Source of the DNA: Poronia punctata
Taxonomy: Eukaryota > Ascomycota > Sordariomycetes > Xylariales > Xylariaceae
NCBI GenBank assembly: GCA_022579005.1
Contig: MU401594.1
Location: 39,225 to 103,224, forward strand
Reading direction: 5' to 3'
Length of the DNA stretch: 64,000 bases
Under the pieces are notes generated by a model, which was not told the origin of the DNA, ran no database searches, and was given only the letters and a program-made list of their open reading frames with translations. This document shows, piece after piece, positions 1 through 12,900 of the stretch (its first letter is position 1; each line of letters starts with the position of its first letter). The position numbers and the translations under genes were made by a program.

Positions 1-1037
1 TAAACACCGGTAGGGAAACCTCGGCCAGAACAGCTGTGTGGGGTTTGGAGTTCTTCGGGAACGGGTACGTGTAATATGTACAACAATGTCTATAGGCCGG
101 CGTATACATACGTGATACAGGCTACCGTTACCCCGGATCGTGCGGGGTACTTACCCCGACTACCGGGACGCTTCATTTAGCCACCTCCAACTTCTAGATA
201 GATGCGCATTGATTTTTCTTGTATTGAGGTGGTACTGGGTTTTGCAGGCCTAAGAAAAATCGTTTCAACTTATTATGCTGTGGGCGTGTATCTGTAATCT
301 AGCAGTCCGTAATTAATGTATGAGACGAGCCGCTTTCAAGGCCAAATCGCACTTTTCGCCAAAGGTAGCAAGTCCAACAGAGGCATCTGTCGTGGCGGCC
401 TTGTATATAAAACCGTTGAGATATATGGGTGGGACTTTGTTAAGCACAGGACTAGCCTGTGTCCTGGCTATTTTTTCTTTATAAGATATCTTGCGGCCAA
501 ACCCTGTCTAGCAAGGCCATTTCTCGCCCCTGGAGGGTTTTCTAGGAACTTATAGTATGGTCGCTGTCTATGGTTATCTAAGATATCGCCCCGATTGGAT
601 GGCTATCAGAGCAAATACCTCCGTGGGGGAATGAAGTGTTCCGTGCCGCGCTATCTCTAAGTATATGATCCGTGGACAATGGTTCCGCGGTTGTTTTGAT
701 AGCATGTTGTATCCGTGTAACTGCCCTCGTGTAAGACGACCGATGAATGAGGAACTGGCCTTGCCTTAATGGCATTTTAGACAATGAACCCTTAAAAGGC
801 ATAGTTCGTATCATACCGCTCGTTTATACCACCATGCTTCAAAGGGAAGCGGCCTTAGTAGTCGGATGATTTCTGTCGATAGTAACGCCTCAGATGTGAG
901 TGTAAAGCATTTCTAACCGCGCCAGACAGGTGGCCGACACAGCCGATTGAACCAAATATAAATACAGCGATCAGTCAACCGGCAATATTTCCAACCCTTC
1001 GGGGAGTAATACTGTAGCATTCTTGTTAGCGAATGAA
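1..1037. other. intergenic, no gene recognised
   Basis: Normal base composition. Short open frames exist on both strands but none shows family similarity, a plausible splice structure or clear codon preference. It lies downstream of the minus-strand transcription factor. Confidence 0.6.
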
Positions 1038-2748
1038 CTAGAAGCTTATGAGAGCACCCAAGACCCCCCCCGGTAGTTTGTTACACATAACGACACTCAC
1101 GAGTCTCAAACATGTGGCGATTAGACGGAAAATGAGACGGTACACGAATGACTTACTATCCCTTATCATGCCCTCTTGTTCCACAATATATTGGTGAGCA
1201 GGCTCTAGATCCGCCGTGGCACTGTTCATCTGTGGCATAGACGAGAACATATCACTAAGCAGCTCGATATGGCTAGTAGTAAAGCCGCCGCCACCGCCGC
1301 CGCTCTGGTTAGAGTGAGCAGCCCAATCCGCTCCCCAGACTTGTGGCGGGATAATAATGTCGTCGTGTAGCGCAATACGCAACGGCCACTGCAAGCGAGG
1401 CCACCACTCTTCATCATCGGGGTCGAATAAGGAGACTATGCCCATAATCTCGCGTCGAGCTACCCCTTTAAGCCACCAGACATCGCCAAGACATTTGAGC
1501 AGAGCAAAATAGCTGGCAAGGATAGCAAGAGCGCGAGGCCGTCGAGCTTCCAATAGCTCGACAAACCGACGGGACACGGTGGCCATGAAAACAAGGGGCG
1601 CACCGGTGTATGGAATTTTATGCGCCCAATCGAGAACGGCTATGGCATGCTGGTATGCCATCCGAGTCGCCATATGAGTGGACGGATCGGGTTCGAGCTT
1701 GGCGATCTCATCATCTACACCTACGATGAGATCACGGAAGAAGGTCGGGTCCCCCGAGAGATTCAGGTTCAGTGCGGGCTGTGATTCTATGATGGGGATG
1801 ACAATGCTGCTGAAACAAAGGAACTGCCAGCTCGCAGCAACAACGGCTTTCACTCCCTGGAAAGAGTGGAACCACGATAGCGGGAGCGAATATCCGCCGG
1901 TACGGTCATTGATATCGTCTCGTGCAAATATTCGAGAGGCCGTGGATTGGAAGGCGATCAGAGCAGCCGTCAGAAACAACGCATCGGCGTTATTCTCGTT
2001 GACACCCTTGCTAAGACAAGCGCCGTACTCGGAGCATGCGGATGCCATGTAAGAGTGGCTCGCACGTATTAACTCTCGATCGTGAGGGGAGCTAGAGCGA
2101 AGATGGAGCGCAGATACGGCTAATAAAGTGTCTGCGAGATAACCGGCACTCGAAAAGGCGAGCTCCGGAACTGTCACACGCCATATCCTCTCCAGCACCG
2201 GCGAATTGACGGACAAGGTTTTACAGGTCGTGGTGGTAAAGTTGTGAAGCAATTTGAGCTCCAACATGCGGTTTCTCTTAGACGTCGTTGAGGACAAAGG
2301 AGGGGGGTCGGGAGTTTTGTATAGCGGCGCGGGCGTGCCCTCGCTCGGGGCTACTGCGGCGGGTTTGGTGGCATCGACACCGTTCGTCGGACTGTCGTCG
2401 TAGGTCACGGACGAGGCTACTGACACTGATACGGATGGGGACGCAGATGCTGTGCGCGGTGCGTCGGCCGCAGCGGGGGCGGTAGTCTTGCGTAAAGTAG
2501 AAGTGGAGGTGGTAGAGGAAGGCGCCGGCGTGTGTTGATCCCTTATGTTGGGATGTTCAAAGTCGCATGAGACACCATGTTTGGAGCAGTTCCCGCATCT
2601 CGGATGGACTTCGTCGCATTTGATTTTTCTAACCTTGCATCGCCTGCAGCCTACACATGGAAAATGTCAAAAAAGTCAGGCCCGTCACGAACGCGCGGGC
2701 TTACGGCGTACCGGCTCTTGATTTCTTATGAGATCTTCTTGGAGGCAT
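1038..2748 (-). CDS. Zn2Cys6 fungal transcription factor
   Basis: Predicted nuclear DNA-binding regulator of about 549 residues. Exon 1 (2748-2712) gives MPPRRSHKKSRAG and joins in phase to exon 2 (2650-1038) across a 61-base intron (donor GTACGC, acceptor TGTAG). The join creates a complete binuclear zinc cluster with cysteines at 14, 17, 24, 31, 34 and 41 (spacing C-X2-C-X6-C-X6-C-X2-C-X6-C), the form seen in Gal4-type regulators. A Ser/Thr/Ala-rich linker follows. The C-terminal half is the fungal-specific effector region found in sterol-uptake-control-like (Upc2-type) C6 factors, ending near a WWPRLQWPLRIALHD stretch. An in-frame GTG at 2426 is not the start, because the zinc cluster lies upstream of it. 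The target genes are unknown; the nearest downstream-strand neighbour is an MFS carrier 1.8 kb away. A further intron near the C terminus cannot be excluded. Confidence 0.9.
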
Positions 2749-4541
2749 GGTGTTGAACTATAACTCGGCCGAGAGGGCCTCAAAAGACTCTAAGCCGCAA
2801 AATTCAATTGGTTGTAAACAAAATCATAACGGCAGATTTTGTCTATCGGCGTCTATCGGTACAGGGACAACGCGTGATGGTGAAGAAGTTGAAGATGATA
2901 TCGACTCTTTCTCCGGGCATTGATCCATTGTCAGCCTCCCTAGACCAGGTACATCGGGTTGTAGTCCCGGCGTCATAGTACGTAGGGTCGAATGAGTGAA
3001 AGAAACAACAAGGCAGCTAAAGAAAGACAAGGGACAAGATACTTCTACTCGTACCTAGATTGGTACGAGTAGGTAGACTAGTAAGAACGTGTACACAGGG
3101 TAGCTCCAGACGAGCACAAAAAGGTGACGGGCACGACGGGCTGCGCGGCATGATGGGGGGTGGGGGGTTGCGCTTTGGGCCCTGCGGCATGGATTGGTGT
3201 TTCGGTGTGGGGCAACAAATGGACTCGCCCAGAGGCGGTGCAGTACGCAAAGTGATCCGATACGCCATGACGTCCCGACAAGGCAAGATTGTTTAAGAGA
3301 TTGACCAATTAAAAGCGCAATAGTTTTTTCTGACTTCCTTATCGAATGGATGGGTACGGTACCCCTGAGTAACCTCTTGAAATGTGGTACTTCGGCTTTA
3401 AGAGGAGACTCAGGGCAGGACACAAGAGTATACCTATGACAAAATTCGGAACGGAATACATTTCAAGGTCCTTCAACATCTCAAAAGTAGTTCAAGGCGC
3501 TTTGAATGTGTCTTCTCATGGTTGAGCAGTGTTGAGGAATTCCTCTTCTTACCAGGGGTACGTAGCCGATGCCACTAGGACATATGCAGAATGAAGCCAA
3601 GTCTAACCGCCTTCTGCTAAACCTGCGCCTGCCCTGTCGCGCCTTAATAATACGAATACGAGAGATCGAATAAGGACGGTTCTTGTGCCTGCTGTGCCTG
3701 CCTTTGTACTATCTACTCGTATCTATCCAGACTCAACTCGAACCGTCCCTCATCTTATCACCAGGCAACCAGCAACGAAATTCTGACAGAATGCAGGGTA
3801 CTTGAGATCTGCTGACAATTAACTCTCCTCTTCTTCATGAAATAGGTATTAGGCGTCATACGCAGCTTCGCCTCTCGGGATTCCTGTCTTAGCTAGCCCC
3901 CCTGAGGGCCGGCGACAGAGTTTGAAAGAGAATGTCACGCCTCATCATAGAACTCGTCATTCGTTTACGCATTCGAGTGGAAATGACAGTAGGTAACACC
4001 TTAACTATATTTCATGGTTTCGAAACACTTTCTTCGCGAGGCCAACGAATTCCTGATATAGGTATGCTATGCCACATTATTAGGTACTTTGAGCCTAAAC
4101 GGGAATAAGAGCAACAAACAGACATTGCAGCCGAGACTTCGACGAACCGGAGATGAATTGACTTAAAGATATGAGCCAAAACAATGTCATTTTTTCTAAA
4201 GGCAAGGCCATAAAGCGCCCAACTCGGCCATTTCATTACTTCATCCCTCAGAAGAGCAACAGGACGACGAACAAGTTTGTCATTTTAACATTTCAACACC
4301 GGCGCCCATTCCCTGGCGTAACATGACATTTAAATTGGTACCTTGCAATGTTGCTTGCTCCAATTACACTTCAAGGATGAAGGGATAGGGGTTTTCCCCT
4401 ATACATCCTTTTCCTATACGCGAATGATATAAATGTAACAAATGATCTCCGAGATTATACAAATGCCAGCCAATATACCCAACCCATTTCAACGCTTTTA
4501 AGTAAGGACAAGGTAAACTTAGTTACACAAGATCTAAACGC
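2749..4541. other. intergenic region between transcription factor and MFS gene
   Basis: About 1.8 kb with the promoter of the minus-strand transcription factor and the 3' side of the minus-strand transporter. Several short overlapping frames occur near 3.0-3.4 kb on both strands, without recognisable content. It contains an 11-bp perfect inverted repeat and three copies of the 8-mer TACTCGTA. Confidence 0.6.
3045..3072. repeat. perfect inverted repeat, 11-bp arms
   Basis: Arms CTACTCGTACC (3045-3055) and GGTACGAGTAG (3062-3072) are exact reverse complements separated by six bases. It could form a hairpin or be a two-site binding element. Each arm holds one copy of the recurrent 8-mer described in the findings. 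Confidence 0.85.
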
Positions 4542-6782
4542 TTATTTTTTTAGATCGTTATCCACGACGTCGGTTAGGATGGCCTCGCCGCGCTTGCCAG
4601 CAATCACACGAGCCCGTTTCAGCTTGCGCGTGTCGCTTTCCGTCTGCCTAGTCACCCACCAAGTGATGATGGTCAGGATGGCGCATGCACCTACGAGACC
4701 AGAGGCAACACCAAAGGGTATGGTATAATGAGGCGCATAAACGCTCCGGAATACTATTTTTTGGCGTGTTGGTCAGAAACTGTTCTTCTATATACCCGCA
4801 TTCTGATGGGACGACGAAACATTTTGATATATGTGAAGAAGACAAGGCAAGCAAGACTCTTTATGAGTATGGGTATGGGAAAGAAGAATAAGACGTACTT
4901 TGAGGTCCAATAGCACCACCGATCTGGCCATAACTGTTCACAAACCCTATCGAGAAAGCGGAACCGGTGGCGCGGCTGGTAGTCTGCACGCGCCACGGCC
5001 ACATCATCGGATACCACGCGGCCGTGACAGCATTGCCGATCAAGGTGGCCGCATACACACCACCGTTATTCGGGTATACCACCAGCACGGCATAACACAC
5101 AATGATGATTAAGAGGAAAGAGAGCGGGTACAACGGCCGCGGCAATCGTCCGTTGTCCGCGAAGTAACCTGTCACGCCGATAACGAGCAGACCGACAACC
5201 GAGATGGGCAGGTTCAGAAGCTGGGCTTGGGCAATAGTGCTGCATGAATCCTCCCCTGTTAGCAATGTCACGGGGAATAGAGGCGGAAAATGTCTCCTCC
5301 GATAGGAATGATGCTTGGCCTGGGATAGGATAGGAACCAAAGGGGAGTGCTTACGTAAATCCCAGATTGGCAATGACGGTGGGCTGGTAGAAGCGCACAC
5401 CGGACGTGCCGACGGTAAAGAATGCCCAGATGAGTGTGAAGAGCCACAGCCGTTTGTCCTTTAGTGCTTCCCAGATCTCCTTGACGTCAAAGTTCTCTTC
5501 TGATGCTCTGGGGGCATTTGGCGGTAAGCGGGCTTGGACGAAGGCCTTCTCCTTGTCGCTCAACCATGATGCGGTCTCGGGAACTGATTAACCGTGTTAA
5601 TAGCGCCTAATGGTATGAAAGGGAGCAAGATGAATGCCTTACAGTCCGGCAGGCAAAACCAGATGACAACACCGGCGACAATGGTAGCTAGAGCTTCGGC
5701 GAGGAAGAGCCTATCGATCGACATTATTAACCGTCTGAGAAGCTTATCAGGGATCTGGGAATATGTCTGCGTACCACTGCCAGCCTGAAAGTCCACCCTT
5801 TCCGCTAGTATGGTCGAAAGCGAAGGCCAACAACCCGCTAAATATGCCTGAGAGGTTGCCGCAAATGTCTGTTGAGCCGCATCAGCGACGGGCCCGCTAG
5901 GCTAGGGATTGTGGTTATGACTCACAGAAATACAACAGACGAAGAGACATCTCATCTGGTCTATACCAGTATGTCATCTGCAAGATGACGCCCGGAAACA
6001 TACCTAGGGGGTCATGTCAGACTTCTCTCATACACTTTGTTTCCCGGGAACGTGGGCAAACCAACCAGCTTCGGCCAAACCTAAAAAGAACCGTGCAGCA
6101 TAGAGACCTTCCTTGTTCGTGACAGCGGTGTGAAGCGCTAACACAATTCCCCATCCGATCATAATCCTCGACAGCCATTTGGAGGGGCTGAATCTTTTGA
6201 GCAGTAAATTTGACGGAGCTTCGCCGATGATGTAGGGAATCTGAAATCGTTGACCGAGTATTAGCGGGATTAAAACTTTCTCAGGTAAGTCCTGACGAGA
6301 TAATAGGGGGGGGCGGGAGGAACTCACATAGTATAACACGGCAACGAGCGCATACTGGTCTGATGTCAAGTTGAGCTGGGTCATGATATTCCGTGGAGTA
6401 CCCAAATTCATGATTCGGGCATTCGAGACCTGTTGCGAATAGCATCAGCGAGGGACTGTCCCGCGGAAGACGGCGGACGGGGCAGGAGAAAAGAAGGGCT
6501 TACGTTGTCGACATCCAAGTTCTTGAACAGGAACATAATAGAGCACAGGGGCATGAGATGCCAGTCGATGCGGCGGATCAACTTCTTCTCCTCCTCGGCT
6601 GTGAGAGCTGTGCGGGCTCGCATGCGCTCAGCATCAAACCCTTCGATCGAGACGTCGCTCGATATCTCTGCCACGTCGTCACCGCGAGCTGCGCGGTAGA
6701 TGCCATCTCCGGCACTTGAGCTGTCCGAGTCTGCCACAATGGACTTGGCTTTTATGTCGGCCGTTTCCTTCGGAACAGCCAT
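4542..6782 (-). CDS. MFS transporter, Dal5/ACS (allantoate-nicotinate permease) family
   Basis: Predicted plasma-membrane proton symporter for a small organic anion or vitamin-like substrate, 525 residues. Nine exons splice in phase: 6782-6504, 6429-6328, 6240-6066, 6003-5926, 5868-5775, 5710-5643, 5583-5355, 5239-4899, 4753-4542. The N-terminal 90 residues are acidic and cytosolic. The family signatures are then read in order: RIDWHLMPLCSIMF before helix 1, DNVSNARIMNL, LLKRFSPSKWLSRIM, the ARFFLGLAEAG-MFPGV block of helices 4-5, and FYQPTVIANLGF in helix 7. The length and domain order match Dal5, Tna1 and Liz1-type carriers; the substrate cannot be told from sequence. Stops seen in any one frame all fall inside introns, so the gene is intact. 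It lies between a Zn2Cys6 regulator and a 2-oxoglutarate oxygenase, which is a common metabolic-locus setting. Confidence 0.92.
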
Positions 6783-7766
6783 GATGTTTATTTGGCGTTT
6801 GTTGGTACCCGAATGAAAGCTGATTTATTTCTGCACACGCAAATACACTTTATCGGATCATAGCCAGCTGGGGAAAGGGTTCAAATATAAGTTGGTCAAA
6901 GGCTATGTATCTCTACGGAACGGCAATAGTTATTATCACAGGTAAGTATGATAAGTCAGATACGCCATCATCGAAGTTAAGAAAATTACTTCCGAGGATC
7001 AATAGTAGCAAGACCATGGATACCACCATAATTCACGAAAAGCACGACAGAATACCAAAACCCGAGTCTACGGAACAAGCTAGACCATGGCCAACAGGGG
7101 CCAGGTCCTTGGGGTTGTTTTTCCAGCATGCGAGGATCGCTTCCAGATATCGAAACCTATCAGATGCCGCGCGAGGGAACATGGATGAGGACCTGGTAAG
7201 CAAGGAAGTAGACTACCGAAAAAGTTGCTATTTTCAAAACGGACTTATGCATGGGGGAGATTATCAACGGTGAAGACCAGATAAACCCCGAAAGACAGGT
7301 TAGACGTGCGACGTTCAAGTTGTGTAGCTCGTTTCCATCAGTGATAGGCGAATCAATTCGTGTCGCAACCCTCATTCGTCATACGCTAGAGGATTGCGAA
7401 TATCGCCCAGACATTTCAAGTTGGGAATCGCTTAATGCTGCATCCACTGTCCACACTGCATGCCCCTCATCACGCCATCGTCGATAGCGGCTCCCTGGTC
7501 TGTCGTCGTTTAACCACATGCAGGGGAGAGTTGGGGAATGGGGGGGATGAATACATAATATGAATATTAATGAGACATGGGACATGGGACGACCGACGTC
7601 GTTGGGGATTTAGATATATAAAAGATATATAATCCAACGCAGAGATAAATACGAGCGAGCGAGTGAGCGATAACTCACCAAGGAAAAGATATACATATCA
7701 TTTTCATCTCATCCCATCCCATCCCATCCCATCTTTACAACTTTGACATATTAAAAGATCATCATC
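6783..7766. other. divergent intergenic region (MFS gene / 2OG oxygenase)
   Basis: About 1 kb between the divergent transporter and oxygenase genes, so it should hold both promoters. A 122-codon plus-strand frame at 6905-7273 has no recognisable content. A (CATCC) pentamer tract lies just upstream of the oxygenase start. Confidence 0.55.
7705..7733. repeat. (CATCC)n pentanucleotide tract in 5' leader
   Basis: About five tandem CATCC units end roughly 35 bases before the start codon at 7767. They make a pyrimidine-rich leader, which is common upstream of fungal genes. Confidence 0.8.
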
Positions 7767-9127
7767 ATGGCTGCCGCTGCAGTGAGCGCTCCCCAAGCAG
7801 CAGATACTGCGCTGCCGACTTACAAACAAGTCCCCGAAACCAAATACGAGCGTAAGTTCATCAAGACATCTTTGCAAGACGCTTCTTTTCATAGAAACTC
7901 TTGTTTCATTGATAATAGTAGCTGGCAATAGCTAATATACCTGTCTAGTTGAATGGGCCGACCTCGTCACACTCGATCTATCCCAATTCGATCAACCAGG
8001 GGGCAAGGAAAAACTAGCAGCCCAACTCTTTGAAGCCATTCAGAAAATTGGTAAATAATATTTTTTTCTTCTTTTTTTTCGTCGTCTACCTACCTACCCT
8101 ACCTCGCACTAACACGCTGGAAAAAAAGGCTTCTTCTACATCATCAACTTCGGCCTCACCCAAGAACAAGTAGACGAGCAATTCGCCCTAGGAAAACAAG
8201 TCTTCGAGCTCCCCGTCGAAGAAAAGCTCCGATACCGCGCCGATCTCGAAAACGGGGGATATAACGGGTACAAACCCTTGGGACTTCGCGAGATCCGACC
8301 AGGAATCTTCGACAATACAGAAATCTACAACATCCCCAAATTCATCCCGGAGCTGGAGAGGCCGCATCCGGAGGTAATCACGCGGAATAGGGACACTATC
8401 GAGCATTTCGCTAGACATATCCATGACGAGGTCGTGGGGAAACTTTTGGTCTTGTTTGCTATTTTGCTGGAATTGCCAGAGGATTACTTCCTCCAGAGAC
8501 ATCGGTATGAGGTTCGGAGTGATTGTCATTTGAGGTATATGAAGTATCATCGGAGGACTGCGGAGCAGAATGAGGTATGTATTTACTTTCCCTCTCACCT
8601 TTCCTTTACCTTTACCTTTTTTCCGTTGGAACTGACAATGCCCCCAGGCACTAGAAAACATATGGGTAAAAGGGCACACAGATTTCGGATCCCTAACCCT
8701 GCTCTTCCGCCAACCCGTCGCGGCATTGCAAGTGCGGACGCCGGAAGAGGAGTGGAAATGGGTGAAGCCGCATCCGGGCAGCATAACCGTCAACCTGGCC
8801 GATTCTCTCGAGTTCCTGACCAACGGGTTCCTGAAGAGCAGTATCCATCGCGTCGTGGCGCCGCCTCCGGACCAGGCCGAGCTGGATAGACTTGGCGTGT
8901 TGTATTTCGTGCGGCCCGAAGACCAGCTGGAGCTCAGGCCTGTTGTTAGTAATGTGCTCGAGAGACTGGGGTATACTAGTGAGGGGTCGGATAATGGTGC
9001 GGTTGGTATCACGGCTGGGGAATGGGTCAAGGCGAGAGTGGCTAAGGGGGTGGCGAGGAGTAAGGCTAGAAGTGAGGTCAAGGAGGAGGAGATTCTGGGG
9101 GGGAAGGTGACCAAGTATTATGATTAA
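7767..9127 (+). CDS. Fe(II)/2-oxoglutarate-dependent oxygenase (isopenicillin-N-synthase-like fold)
   Basis: Predicted cytosolic non-haem iron oxygenase of 370 residues. Four exons join in phase: 7767-7851, 7949-8050, 8129-8574, 8648-9127. An N-terminal DIOX_N-like part (GFFYIINFGLTQEQVDEQF, residues about 63-81) precedes the double-stranded beta-helix core. The iron triad reads as H221 and D223 in GHTDFGSLTLL and H278 in SSIHRVV. The usual R-x-S co-substrate motif appears as R-L-G starting at R292, so the arginine is kept and the serine replaced. Such enzymes hydroxylate or desaturate small molecules; the substrate is unknown. ATG 7767 gives the longest family-like N terminus and follows a pyrimidine-rich leader. 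It is transcribed divergently from the MFS carrier. It belongs to a different subfamily from the oxygenase at 19.1 kb. Confidence 0.93.
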
Positions 9128-9840
9128 AACCTTTTTGTGTTGTTCAAGAAGCGAAAAAAAAAGGAGCAAAAATTGAAGAATTTGTATTTATTCTAGTTGG
9201 AACTGTTCAGTTACTTATGCGAGATGTCCGTCGAGAAACGGTCGGCAGTTTGTTAAAATTTGTCTTCATCGATATCTCAAAGAGTCACCATAAAAGGGGC
9301 ATCACGAAGTTAGATGTTCCATCCACTTGATACAACCTATGCAAGACCAAGCCCAAGATACCTGTAATGTCCTATCTACACGTAATAAACCGACTATCTT
9401 TTGTAGAACTCGTCAAAGCGATCGATATCGAAGCTAGCCCATCAAGACGCCGGGAATAATGAAAAGTACCCAAGCTTATACCTATCCACTCCGAGAAAGT
9501 GCAAACCTGTTAATGTACACGCTTACTCAACACTGGCGTAAGATAGGTTACCTACCTACCTTACCTTATGTATCCCAATCTCGACTTCAAACCCATATTC
9601 TTGACATCCCCGCATGCTTGCTTGGTAATCCATCCAATTACTTTACCTACCTACCTAGCCCCCCGAATCCCGATTCCGGCGTTGTACATGACATCTTTTT
9701 AAACGAAACAAGATTATATAGCGCCATATAGGAGGAAGAAACGCTAAGTAAGCGATAGTGTGACTATTATACCATACACGTGGGAATTGCGTGCTTTAAG
9801 ATGCTAAACCCTAAATATGCAAACTACCGTAGCAAAAAAA
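9128..9840. other. intergenic, 3' flank of oxygenase up to AT block A
   Basis: Normal composition until about 9.83 kb. It contains TACC-rich short tandem tracts (for example around 9550 and 9646). A 90-codon plus-strand frame at 9459-9731 runs through these repeats and is not convincing. Confidence 0.55.
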
Positions 9841-9882
9841 TGTAAGAGGCAACATGGCTTATTAAGCTTATATAAATAGGGC

Positions 9883-9950
9883 AAGACTTATTAATTAAAC
9901 AAGACTTGTTAATTAAACAAAACTTATTAGTTAAACAAGACTTATTAAGC
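9883..9950. repeat. left subterminal 18-bp tandem repeats of block A
   Basis: Three full 18-bp units at 9883, 9901 and 9919 plus a partial fourth at 9937. The core AACAAG-A-CTTGTT is a palindrome apart from its central base. Confidence 0.85.
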
Positions 9951-12900
9951 GTAAAGGTACCTCCTTATATAAATTTGTATAAAAAAGTACATTCTTTATT
10001 AAATTTATATAAAAAGCCGTTTATTATTATTATAACATATTAATATATTAATTAAAGTCTTTATAATAAAGCTTTTATTAACTATTATAAGCTACTTAAG
10101 CTTGCTACTATATACAAAAAAGGCATTTATTGCTTTAAAACCTTATAGTTAGCTATAAGCTATTAATAAAATTTTATATAAAAAATTTGCTAGCTTATTA
10201 ATTTATTAAATATTATAAGTTAATAAAATAATCTTACTATGCTTTTATATAATTATTGCTATATATTTAAAGTTAATATATTAACAAGCTTAAAGCTATT
10301 TAAAATAGCAAAAGTATTTATTTTTTATAAGTACTAAAGTATAAGCTATAAAAGCACCTTAAAAAATGCTTAGCAAAGTATTAAAACTTTAATATAATTA
10401 TTAAAGTATAAAATTATGCTAATAAACTATTATAAAAGCTAGCTAAGTTAAAAATAAAAAATAAAGTGCTAGCAAGTTTAAATAAAGTATAAAAACTAAT
10501 AATATGCTATATAGTAATACGTAATATGCTTAGCTGCTTGCTTAAAAAAGCTTTTTATTTTACTATTATTATTAAAGCTATATTTAGTAGCATTATTATA
10601 GCTATTATTTATAAGCATATTAGTTTTAAGTCTAGTTATTTTTATATACTAATTATTAGCAATATTAAAAAAATCTAGGTTAAAATTATTAATACTATTG
10701 CTAAGTTAAAAGTATATATTATTATTATTATTAAAGTTATTATTATTATAAAAATAATTATTATTATAAATAAGCTTTAAAATAAAAACGTTATTATAGT
10801 AGGCTTTATTATACTTAAAAGTACGTTTACTAAAATAGCTTAGTATATTTTACTTTTTAGCTAATTAAGAAATATATTTTGCAAATTTTTATTATTTTAT
10901 AAATTATTGCTAATTAAATTAAAAAATAGTTTTAGTTTAAAACTGCTAGCTACGCTAAAAATAACTATATTAAGTTTAAAAGTAAAACTAAAATTAAGCT
11001 TGCTATAAACGCTAAGCTTAAAACTAGCTATAAAAATATAGCAGCTTAATAATAAAAAATAGCACTATAAAAGTAGCAAAGCGCGTAGTAGTTTTAATTG
11101 CTATAAGTATAGTACTAAGTATACTAAATAAAGTAAAAAGCCTTAATAAGCAACTTTAAAAAACTTAAAAAAAGCAAAATAAGCTTAGTTAAGTTAGTTT
11201 TAAGTTAAGCAAACTAATAATAAAAAAAAGCTAAAAAAAAACTGCTTATTAAAATTAGCAAAGCTAATTATAAAAAGTAAATAATTTTAAAAGCTTAAAA
11301 AAAAAGCTAGTGTTGCTATAGCTACTTTATATAGCTATAAGTTTATAATTAAGTTATTAAGTTTTTAATACTTTTTTTTTATTTTATTAAACGTTTATAT
11401 TAAAAAAAATAAGCAAACTAATATAACCTTATAATATAAAACCCTAACTTAGTAATATATAAGTTTATAATATATAAGTTTATAATAAAAAGCTAAAGCT
11501 TATAAGCAAGTATAAGCTACTTAAAATATAAAGCTATAAATAATAATTATTGTTAAAAGCGTTCTTATAAAAAGTAAAATAAGGCAGCTATATAGTTTTA
11601 CGTAAAAAAAGTAAGCTATTAGTTATTAAGTTATTTTTTAAAATTTAAAATGCTTAGCACTTTATTATTTTTTAAAAAGCATTATTAACTTATATAAACA
11701 TATTAAGCTTAATATTTTTAAAGTTAATATAAGTAAAAAAAGCTTTATAAAAATTAAATATTTTAATTTAATAAATTTTATAGCGCTGCTACTTTTAAGC
11801 AGTTAGCTTAAGTTGTTATTTTTAGCTAGAATTTATTTTATGTTTATAAATAATAAGCTTTTTTAACTTTACTATTAAGTTATAAAAAATTATTTTAAAG
11901 TAGTAAAATAAAAGATTTTTATAATTAGTAAACGTTGCTTTTTAGTTAATAAGCTGCTTAATAAAGCGCTAAACTATTTTAAATATTAGTTTATTAAAAT
12001 AAAAATATAAAAATTTTTTAGTAACTTATATATTTTTTTTATTATAAGTTTAAAGTTTAAAATTAACTAAAAACTTTATATTTTTAAAAGTATTAAAGTT
12101 GTTATAAAAGTTATTAGCTAGTAACTATATTATTTATTAGCATAATTTATAATATTAAAATTATTATAAACTTATATAAAAGCTTTTTTAAAAAAACTTA
12201 TACTTAAAATTATTAAAGCAATTTATAGCATACTTACAACGTTGCTTAAAAGATTTAGTATAAGTATTTAATAAAAAGAATGCCTTTTTAATAACTATGC
12301 TTATAATCTTATTAAATTTAAAAATAAAAAAAACCTTTGCTACTTTTTTATATAGCGTAGTTTTAACTTATGCTAGATTGTTTACGCTTATTTTATTTTT
12401 ATTAAGTAACTAGTTATATATTATTTAAATAAAAAGCATATTAGCTACCTTTTTAAAGCTAGCACGTATAAAAAGCAAAAAAAAGTTAAAGTATACTAAC
12501 TTAAGCAGCTTTTTTATTTTTTTAGTTTTGCTTTAAATAGCAGCGCTACTTTTAATAATAGCACTTAAAGTAGTAAATATTTTATTAGCATTATTACTTG
12601 CTTTTTTAGTATTATTATCTTTTTATAAAGCACTACTTTTAAAACTAGGTAAAAGTAGCTAAAAAGGTTATCTTAATAAAGTAATAAAAGTATTTTATTT
12701 ATTGCTTTTTTTATAATAACTACTAAGTATATTAAAAATATTGCTTTAAGCGCTTAGTTAAATATTAAAAAAATAATTAAAAAAACTTTTAAAATAAAAA
12801 TTATAAGTAAACTAAAAAACTAGCAAGTTAAAATATAGTTAGAAAATAAAAAAATAAAAAATAATAAAAAAAATAGCATACTTAACTTAGTTCACTTTAG

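Noticed and set aside
3055..3423. Overlapping frames on both strands at 3.0-3.4 kb
   Set aside because: Multiple mutually exclusive frames with no recognisable content; shared openness suggests chance.
4754..6503. MFS gene looks broken into five frames with stops
   Set aside because: Eight GT-AG introns restore one 525-residue frame with all exon lengths consistent in phase.
6905..7273. 122-codon plus-strand frame as a gene
   Set aside because: No family pattern and overlaps the divergent promoter region.
8188..9169. Long minus-strand frames opposite the 2OG oxygenase
   Set aside because: Antisense shadows of the oxygenase exons, which carry the catalytic motifs on the plus strand.
9883..9950. 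18-bp tandem array read as a CRISPR array
   Set aside because: No unique spacers, eukaryotic context, and an inverted counterpart at the other end of the element.
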